Shown in pieces: positions 45,872 through 51,349 of a stretch of DNA of 51,349 nt. This DNA is from Hondaea fermentalgiana (lineage: Eukaryota > Sar > Bigyra > Thraustochytrida > Thraustochytriidae), in assembly GCA_014084085.1 (NCBI GenBank), contig NPFB01000040.1, positions 757,094 through 808,442 of the forward strand, given 5' to 3'. Each line of letters begins with the position of its first letter. Positions within the stretch are counted from its first letter, which is position 1. The notes beneath the pieces were generated by a model that saw nothing but the letters and a program-made list of their open reading frames with translations, did no database searches and was not told the DNA's origin. A program made the translations under genes and the position numbers.

Positions 45872-47653
45872 TTACTCTTCTTCAAGCAATGCATAGTTAT
45901 GCAATACGCCCATACGAGGCGCTTGACCTGGCATGCTGACACAAAGTACCGGCAATTGTGCGGCCGCATCACGCTCGGGTTGCATCGCGCCGGTTTCGAG
46001 GTCTCGTCCATTCTTTTCGTGGTCGAGAGCACGATCGCGAGCGTCGACGATAGGGTACACCGCAGAAGCTGATGCAGTGACATCAGCTTGCGCAAAGCTC
46101 GATAAGTGTGATGTTGATGATGAACTCGTCGCGATGTCCTCCTCGCTTGCGTCGAGGTAAGGCTCAAAGGAGACGAAGCGATAGAGGTAGGCAATGCGCA
46201 TGAGGAAGACAAGGTCGAAGAGCTCCGATAGAAGTCGGAGCAATGCATTTGCGCGACCGCTGTCCGCGAGAATAATCTGGACGAGAAGTAGCACAAAGGG
46301 CGCAAAACAAAAGAAAGCGACGGTGGCTACGCGAAGGTTGCGAAATACGCTCGCAAGGTCATTGACAAAACGCTTACGACGTCGCAGTGTGTCGAGAACT
46401 GGACTTGGCACGACATTTCCCTCCGCATCATCGAGCTGGGCCTGTATGCGTGAAGACTGTTGCTGCAAAACACGGACGGTCGAAGCAGCTAGAAAGTGCG
46501 CGCTGGATGTGATCGCAACGTAGGTACAGCAGAGGAAGATCCAAGCGAGCAAACTCCGATACCAGAGCAGGTAGAGAAGCAGGGTAAATGTGAATGTTCC
46601 GACCATGCGACGGATCTTGAAAGTATCCAGGTACGAGAGGCGATGCCGCGTGATGAGCTTGCCGAGCGCGAGCTCCAAGATCAGGACGAAGAGGGACGCG
46701 CAGAACGACGTGAGAAATAGGGCGTGAATACAGTCAACTGCGACAAGTGTCGCAGCATGCGATTCTTCAGCACTGCGGAGAAATAGTCCAATGTCCAGAA
46801 AAGCCAGGGTTCCTGCCTTTAACGCGGTGATCTGCAAAATGCGGATCTGCAAATCAGTATTGCGCAAAGGCGCCCAACGGCGAATGTATGCGAAGCCTAG
46901 CGCCATGCCAAGCAGCGTCGTTGCGAGGAGAAAGAGCAAGCCGGCTCTCAGGAGCTCGCCAGCGGCAGAGTGGGCACTGAGGCCCGCTCCAGTCCGCAAG
47001 ACAAAGGCTGCATGCGAATGAAGTTCAGTGAGACGTGGGGCCTGAAACTCTTGCACAAAATCACAGGCAGACAGTACAAAGTATTTCATACCATCTTGTC
47101 GAGCAGTGATGCCCTTGATTTCGGCTTCATAGACTGCAAGTGTTGTATCGTCTGCGGATTCATCGAAAAAGGATGGGGTTTGGAGATTCAGCTTGATGCG
47201 CTCGCATACGGTGTCGTCATAATCGCGCAGCGACGAGCAAAATCCTCCATTGGAGACCATTTGACTTTCCTCAATGTAGTAATACTCTTCTCGCGTGCAT
47301 ACAAGGAGCTCTGGACTAGCGTTCTCGGGATGAAAAGTTGCAAGGGCTAAAGCGCCAGCCTCTGAGGTGGCATAGGTTGCGTCTCTCCAAGAGACGGTAG
47401 CCGAGATGTTGACTTCAAACAAATTTTCCTCTGCAACACTGAATTTGACCAGACCGAGAAGTGCATTTCCTTCGTGAAGACTCATGTCCTCGCTGACCTC
47501 GTGCGTGCGCACCTGGGAACTCAGATCATAGTTTGTCAGCGTCCAGAGAAATGCTTCGCAAGAGCGCACGCCTCCATTGTCTCGCCACCCGCTGAGCACG
47601 GCAATGGCAAGAATCCAGCAGCCTGCGAGGTCCTTGCGTCGTCGAAGCGGCAT
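45872..47653 (-). CDS. Seven-transmembrane protein with N-terminal extracytosolic domain (GOST/GPR180-like?)
   Basis: 593 residues from the ATG at 47653. Upstream in-frame codons lack ATG and come from an AAAGC repeat. After a basic start there is a signal-type hydrophobic stretch (GCWILAIAVLSGW). A lumenal or extracellular domain of about 220 residues follows, containing WRDATYATSEAG, a CTREEYYYIEES segment and spaced cysteines. Seven hydrophobic helices come next: LLFLLATTLLGMALGFAYI, TALKAGTLAFLDIGLFL, CIHALFLTSFCASLFVLIL, MVGTFTFTLLLYLLWY, LLAWIFLCCTYVAITSSA, VAFFCFAPFVLLLVQIIL and LFDLVFLMRIAYLYRFV. The architecture (signal, beta-rich ectodomain, 7TM, short tail) resembles the GOST/GPR107/GPR180/TMEM145 group involved in trafficking or signalling, but no diagnostic motif proves this. 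The tail is acidic and Ser-rich. Confidence 0.6.
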   Translation of the reverse strand: MPLRRRKDLAGCWILAIAVLSGWRDNGGVRSCEAFLWTLTNYDLSSQVRTHEVSEDMSLHEGNALLGLVKFSVAEENLFEVNISATVSWRDATYATSEAGALALATFHPENASPELLVCTREEYYYIEESQMVSNGGFCSSLRDYDDTVCERIKLNLQTPSFFDESADDTTLAVYEAEIKGITARQDGMKYFVLSACDFVQEFQAPRLTELHSHAAFVLRTGAGLSAHSAAGELLRAGLLFLLATTLLGMALGFAYIRRWAPLRNTDLQIRILQITALKAGTLAFLDIGLFLRSAEESHAATLVAVDCIHALFLTSFCASLFVLILELALGKLITRHRLSYLDTFKIRRMVGTFTFTLLLYLLWYRSLLAWIFLCCTYVAITSSAHFLAASTVRVLQQQSSRIQAQLDDAEGNVVPSPVLDTLRRRKRFVNDLASVFRNLRVATVAFFCFAPFVLLLVQIILADSGRANALLRLLSELFDLVFLMRIAYLYRFVSFEPYLDASEEDIATSSSSTSHLSSFAQADVTASASAVYPIVDARDRALDHEKNGRDLETGAMQPERDAAAQLPVLCVSMPGQAPRMGVLHNYALLEEE

Positions 47654-48025
47654 CTTGGCAGAGTAGAGCGCGGACGAGCTAGAAGGCGGAATGCTTTTGG
47701 CACCATGATGTGTTCCTGCATGTGTGTGCCTGCGCGTGCCGCTGGAAAAAAGAAAAGAGGAGACACATGCAGACAGATGCACACATACAACGCAAAAGCA
47801 AAGCAAAGCAAGCAAAGCAAAGCAAAGCAGAGCAAAGGAGAGCGGAAAGAATAGAGAGCGCAGATGAATATAATTCTTTTCTTACGAAGTTTCAGACTGG
47901 TGAACGGATCTCCGTTTCGCGGTAACCGAAACATAACGTTCTTGAGGAATGGAAGGTGAGCAAAGCGCATAGCATAAAAGGAAAGTCGAGCAGAATAGAC
48001 GGAGCCCGAAAAACGCTTCTTCGCG
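47654..48025. promoter_or_regulatory. Divergent promoter region with (AAAGC)n repeat
   Basis: 372 nt between divergent starts. It contains an AAAGC/AGCAA pentanucleotide run at about 47791-47838. No gene is seen. Confidence 0.4.
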
Positions 48026-48559
48026 ATGCCGTCGCTACCCGAGTCGCTCGAGGAGCTGCCATGCCGCAGGAACGCCTTTGCTGGCACGCTTATTGGCGCA
48101 ACGTGCGGCTTTCTCTTTGGGACGGGTACGTAGACGAAGCAGAGTCCGCCGATGGAAAGAAATTGTGCATCCAGGCCGCGAAGGCTGTTTGCACGCGTGC
48201 TTGCGTTCGACTAACGTGAAGGTTGCTGTAAATGTGGCTCGATAGCGGAGGCGGGAAAGAATGCGGGCCTCACGACGAGCGTCAATCACTTTATGACCAA
48301 GTTTCGCGACCCGGTGGTCATGCGCTTTTTTTTCAGGCAGCAGCTCGGAACGACGGCCATGTTTGCCGGCATGTTCGCCACGTACCAGACAGTTTCGTGC
48401 CTGGTGAGCGAGCAGGGCGTGGAGCGTCCTGTGGCTGTAGCTGCGGGCGCTGCCGCAGGCGTTGCTCCGTTTTTGCCTAATCGCCTTTTCCGACGTAGCT
48501 TGCCATGGGCCCTCGTCCTTGTTGGCATGGACGTGTACAGCGGTGGCATCAAGTCATAA
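48026..48559 (+). CDS. Small two-exon membrane protein, possibly Tim17/22-like
   Basis: 137 residues. Exon 1 is 48026-48125 and exon 2 is 48246-48559, joined in frame (phase 1) across a 120-nt intron. The first exon encodes MPSLPESLEELPCRRN and a Gly-rich helix AFAGTLIGATCGFLFGT. The second encodes RFFFRQQLGTTAMFAGMFATYQ, a second Gly-rich stretch VAVAAGAAAGVAPFL and a final hydrophobic segment LPWALVLVGMDVYSGG. Several small-residue membrane helices separated by a short basic loop resemble the Tim17/Tim22/Tim23 or NDUFA11-type fold of mitochondrial inner-membrane proteins, but the similarity is only of general pattern. Divergent from the 7TM gene and convergent with the racemase gene. Confidence 0.65.
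48126..48245 (+). other. Intron in the small membrane protein gene
   Basis: The donor is GTACGT, the acceptor GATAG, and a consensus branch site CTAAC lies at about 48211, 30-odd nt before the acceptor. Removing these 120 nt keeps the frame and links two Gly-rich membrane segments. Without splicing the frame hits a stop 6 nt into the intron. Confidence 0.8.
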
Positions 48560-49100
48560 ATGTTGGTGGTCGTTGGTCAGCGTTTATTGACTCCCTTGTT
48601 GGAGAAAAAGGGGAAAGACGAGAGGCTCTGATAATAAGAATAAGACGAGCACAATTGTTTTTTGTCTGAGCCCGGTCTAGGTCTTTATTTTCGTCGCACT
48701 AGTGAGCGAGATCGCGGCCGACAAACTTCATCGATCGAAATTCACTTCCTTTTACTCACCCAATTCCCTTTCCCTTTCCTTTCCCCCTTCAGTTTCCAAT
48801 TGGAAAAAAGAAACGAAAATAAAAATGAAACGAGGGGCAGCGAGGTGCCTTTGGATTGCTGAACGAGGAAAGCGTAGCCTGTCTTCAACTCTTTGTTGCT
48901 GTGCTCGATGGCAAGGGTATAAACATCTCCGACAAGCGCAGCGTGATATTAGCCAAAGAAATGGATTCCTCGTAACGAATTGTCCTGACCCAAGTTCGTT
49001 GGCAAGTGATGTTGATTCAGGAGACGAGAAATGGCGGAAGGAGGGCCGGAGCGAGGAAACCGCAATGGAAGAAAGCCAGAGAAAAAAGATGATAAATGAA
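48560..49100. other. Convergent intergenic region
   Basis: 3' UTRs of two converging genes. It has a pyrimidine run TTCCCTTTCC-type at about 48765-48790. No gene is recognisable. Confidence 0.5.
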
Positions 49101-50351
49101 TTAGAGCTTGGCAACAACCTTCTTGCTGAGGAGATCAGCAATCTTCGATTTGTCGACACCAAAGTCGCGCAGAATCTCCTCCGTGTTGGCACCCGGGTCC
49201 GGGGTCTTTCCGCCCGTGAGTCCAGGCGTACGCATGAGCACGGGCGCAGGGCGCGCTTCGAACATGGAAGAGGAGTCGCCATTCTTTACGAAAGTGCCGC
49301 GCTTTTGGTTGTGCGCGTACTCCCTGGCCTCGGCAAGGTCGAGCACAGGAAAGGCACAGGCGTCAGTGCCGTCAAAGATGGCAGCCCATTCATCGCGCGT
49401 TTTGGTCTTGAAGATGTCTGCAAAGCGCGACTTCATGGCCGGCCACTGCGCCGTATCCATTTGGCGCGGCAGGCCATCGCGTTTCGGGTCGAGACCCATA
49501 CCCTCGAGAAGAAGCTTGTAAAACTGCGGCTCGATGGCACCGACGCTGAAATGCTTGCCATCCTTGCAGGTGTACGTGCCGTAGAAGTGAGCGCCACCAT
49601 CGAGAAGATTGGTGCCAACGCCGTCAAGCGAATTCTTGATCTGTCCGAGCTCAATGCCGCGGACAATAAACTGGCTCACGTACGAGGCGCCATCGACCAT
49701 GGCAGCATCGATGACTTGGCCCTTGCCGGAGCGCGTGCGCTCAATAATTGCCAGCAGAATGCCAAGTGCGCACATGAGGCCGCCGCCCGCAAAGTCGCCC
49801 AGCAGGTTAATCGGGGGCTGCGGTGACTCTCCCGCGCGGCGCAGCGCAGAGAGAATGCCCGTGACGGCAATGTAGTTGATGTCGTGGCCTGCGGCCTTTT
49901 CCACCTTACCTTCGCCGCCTTGTCCGAAACCAGTCATGCGTGCGTAGATGAGCTTGGGGTTAAGAGCGCACAGTACCTCGGGGCCGAGTCCCAGACGTTC
50001 CATGACGCCAGGACGGAAGCTGTCGGATGACATTGCATTTTAGTTGTCATTTTTCGATGTTGTTTTTCCCGACACTTCCGAAACTTACGGCTCCACGAGC
50101 ACGTCCGCCTTGGCAATGAGGGTCTTGAAGACCTCCTTTCCCTCGTCGGACTTGAGATTGATGGCGATGGAGCGCTTGCCGCGAGCAAGCGTGTCCATGT
50201 TTGGCGCGATGTCGCCCTTGTCCGAACTCCGATCCACGCGGACGACGTCAGCGCCAAAGTCGGCAAGCACCATACCTGCAAAGGGCGCAGGGGCGAGGCC
50301 CGCAATTTCAACGACCTTGATGCCCGCAAGGGGCGCCGCATCGCCGCCCAT
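49101..50351 (-). CDS. AMACR: Alpha-methylacyl-CoA racemase (CoA-transferase family III), peroxisomal
   Basis: Predicted 393-residue enzyme that inverts the 2-methyl centre of branched acyl-CoAs before peroxisomal beta-oxidation. Exon 1 is 50089-50351 and exon 2 is 49101-50019. The 69-nt intron has a GTAAGT donor and a GACAG acceptor, and splicing creates the family's conserved ADVLVEPFRPGVMERLGLGP segment across the junction. NPKLIYARMTGFGQGG, the catalytic His133 (AGHDINY), Asp163 (LLGDFAGGG, 30 residues later as in human AMACR) and the acidic GAIEPQFYKLL element are present. The length matches (human 382). The last three residues AKL form a PTS1 peroxisome signal. Related family III CoA-transferases are the main alternative, but overall similarity favours the racemase. 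Confidence 0.93.
50020..50088 (-). other. Intron in the AMACR gene
   Basis: 69 nt with a GTAAGT donor and a CAG acceptor on the minus strand, and an AACTAAAAT branch-like sequence about 30 nt before the acceptor. The spliced codons rebuild the conserved VEPFRPGV motif, so the junction is secure. Confidence 0.92.
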
Positions 50352-51349
50352 CTTGTCTGGTCACCTCGTTTACCTTTGCTCTCTTCTTCGTTGGATCTCT
50401 CTTTCAAGTACTTTTGTTGCACGCGTATGCGTCCAAAACAAAAAGTCAGTCCTCCCTCCGTTTTACAAGGCGCTCTAACGTGTCCATCGCCACGTCGCAC
50501 CCGAACGTAGAAGTGATCCTTTTGGTGTCCCGTCCCGTCGCCTCACCCACCAGGTCGTTCATCCTTGCAAGCGACAGCAAGCAAGCAGGTAGCCCCCCTC
50601 TCCTTCTTCGCTCCTCTCCATCCTCGTGCCACCTGCACAAGCAGACACCAGAAGGTCCCTCCTCTCGCCTTCCGCCGTCCGCGTCTGCGCAGCACTCACC
50701 TTTTCGCGTCGCCGCCCCCCTCGTTCTGGCTCTGCACGTGCGTCAAGGTCGCCTCGCCTCGCCTCGCCTCGCTCGCCCTCTTTCCTTTCTCTCTCTCTCG
50801 GTCCCCCCGCCCCGCGCCGCAGTCGGACTTGACCAGCCCGCGACCCTTGCACGGGTCGGCGCGGATCCGTCGCCCCTTGTACGGGTCGCGCCCCTTGCAC
50901 GGGTCGGCCGCGAGCCTGCCTGCTAAACTGCTAAAGTTACCCATAGATAAGGGAGTGGCGCCCGGCCAGCCGGCCGGCCCGCCGCCTCAGACCCGACTCT
51001 TGGCGCCGCGCTGCGCCGCGCTGCGCGGCCGCGGCGGAGGGAGCCTGCCGGCGAGCGAGCTTGCCCGCCCGCCCGCCCGCCCGCCTGCCTGTCTGTCTGT
51101 GTGCGTGCGTGCGTGCCCGCCGCGCCGGCGCGAGCGAGGGCTGTGTCTGCGCGTCTGTCGGTCGGTCGGCCAGCGGAGAGAGGGAGCGGCGCATCCATCT
51201 CCATCTCCATCTCCATCTGCGTCTTCGTCATCTTCATCTCCAGCGTCGGCGCCGACCCCGACTCCGTCTCGCCTCCGCCCCGCGCGCGCGAGACCGCGCC
51301 CGCCCGCGCGCCCGCCCGCGCGCCCGCGGCTGCGTCCGCGCGCGCGCGC
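50352..51349. promoter_or_regulatory. AMACR upstream region, GC-rich low-complexity DNA
   Basis: Holds the AMACR promoter nearest 50351. Further out are CCTCG repeats (50752-50775), a three-copy 16-nt element, CCCG/CCTG/GTGC tetranucleotide runs (51060-51115), a CCATCT run (51193-51218) and a GC-only tail. No gene is recognised. Open frames on both strands are translated repeats. Confidence 0.45.
50843..50906. repeat. Three-copy 16-nt direct repeat CCCTTG(C/T)ACGGGTCG
   Basis: Copies begin at 50843, 50873 and 50891 and differ at only one internal base plus the first base. Each contains CCC and GGG arms around a 6-nt core, an imperfect dyad. They lie about 490-560 nt upstream of the AMACR start codon. 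They could be transcription-factor sites or a decayed minisatellite. Confidence 0.85.

Noticed and set aside
47654..47815. 54-residue N-terminal extension of the 7TM protein that looks like a second signal peptide
   Set aside because: It begins with a TTG and its hydrophobic part is translated AAAGC repeat.

Overview
The window is nuclear DNA of a GC-rich, gene-dense eukaryotic microbe. Genes are very long and mostly intronless (one open frame is 12 kb). The three introns I could place are short (148, 120 and 69 nt) with GTA[AC]GT donors. Intergenic spaces are only 120-1,400 nt, and microsatellites occur in UTRs and inside coding regions. The content is typical of a flagellate-bearing heterotrophic protist: TTLL9, a centrin-binding-repeat giant, a class C GPCR, a PlsB-type acyltransferase, a peroxisomal racemase and a DDM1/HELLS remodeler. 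My best guess is a thraustochytrid/labyrinthulomycete (Stramenopiles). That is inference from style and content, since no database could be searched. A 100-N assembly gap sits at 13773-13872.

Layout. 1-1700: low-complexity DNA with (CTTT)n and (CCTG)n. 1701-2724 (+): two-exon gene fusing an ING-type N-terminal domain to an SGF29-type tandem Tudor domain. On the minus strand, 3339-4217 is a mitochondrial carrier, 4878-6521 a membrane-anchored alpha/beta hydrolase and 6691-8061 TTLL9. 8936-10129 (+): unrecognised protein made of about 103-residue tandem modules, followed by a decayed extra module. On the minus strand, 10595-13732 is a glycerol-3-phosphate acyltransferase, 15129-16142 a multipass membrane protein and 17188-19935 an inositol-polyphosphate 5-phosphatase with two SH3 domains. 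21382-23565 (+): HELLS/DDM1-type SNF2 ATPase. 23897-35986 (-): 4,029-residue Sfi1-like protein with an N-terminal RanBP2-type zinc finger. 36619-38058 (+): divergent actin-related protein. 38185-40824 (-): class C GPCR. 41703-45749 (+): RPAP1. 45872-47653 (-): seven-TM protein with an extracytosolic N-domain. 48026-48559 (+): small two-exon membrane protein. 49101-50351 (-): two-exon AMACR-type racemase with a C-terminal AKL. 50352-51349: GC-rich upstream DNA with a three-copy 16-nt repeat.

The genes do not form a single pathway. Loose themes are chromatin and transcription (ING-SGF29, HELLS, ARP, RPAP1), centriole/axoneme (Sfi1-like giant, TTLL9), and lipid or phosphoinositide metabolism (GPAT, 5-phosphatase, AMACR, hydrolase). 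Adjacent genes are often divergent (shared 370-1,450 nt promoter regions) or convergent with 3' ends 120-620 nt apart.

The most unusual items are the Sfi1-like giant (about 80 centrin-binding-type repeats by hand count, two amplified sub-arrays, zinc finger), the ING-Tudor fusion, the new modular repeat protein with its eroding extra module, and the SH3-bearing 5-phosphatase. Several long open frames can be extended upstream only with GTG or TTG codons. For a eukaryote I used the first in-frame ATG instead, which changes the N-termini of TTLL9, the modular protein, the Sfi1-like giant and the 7TM protein.
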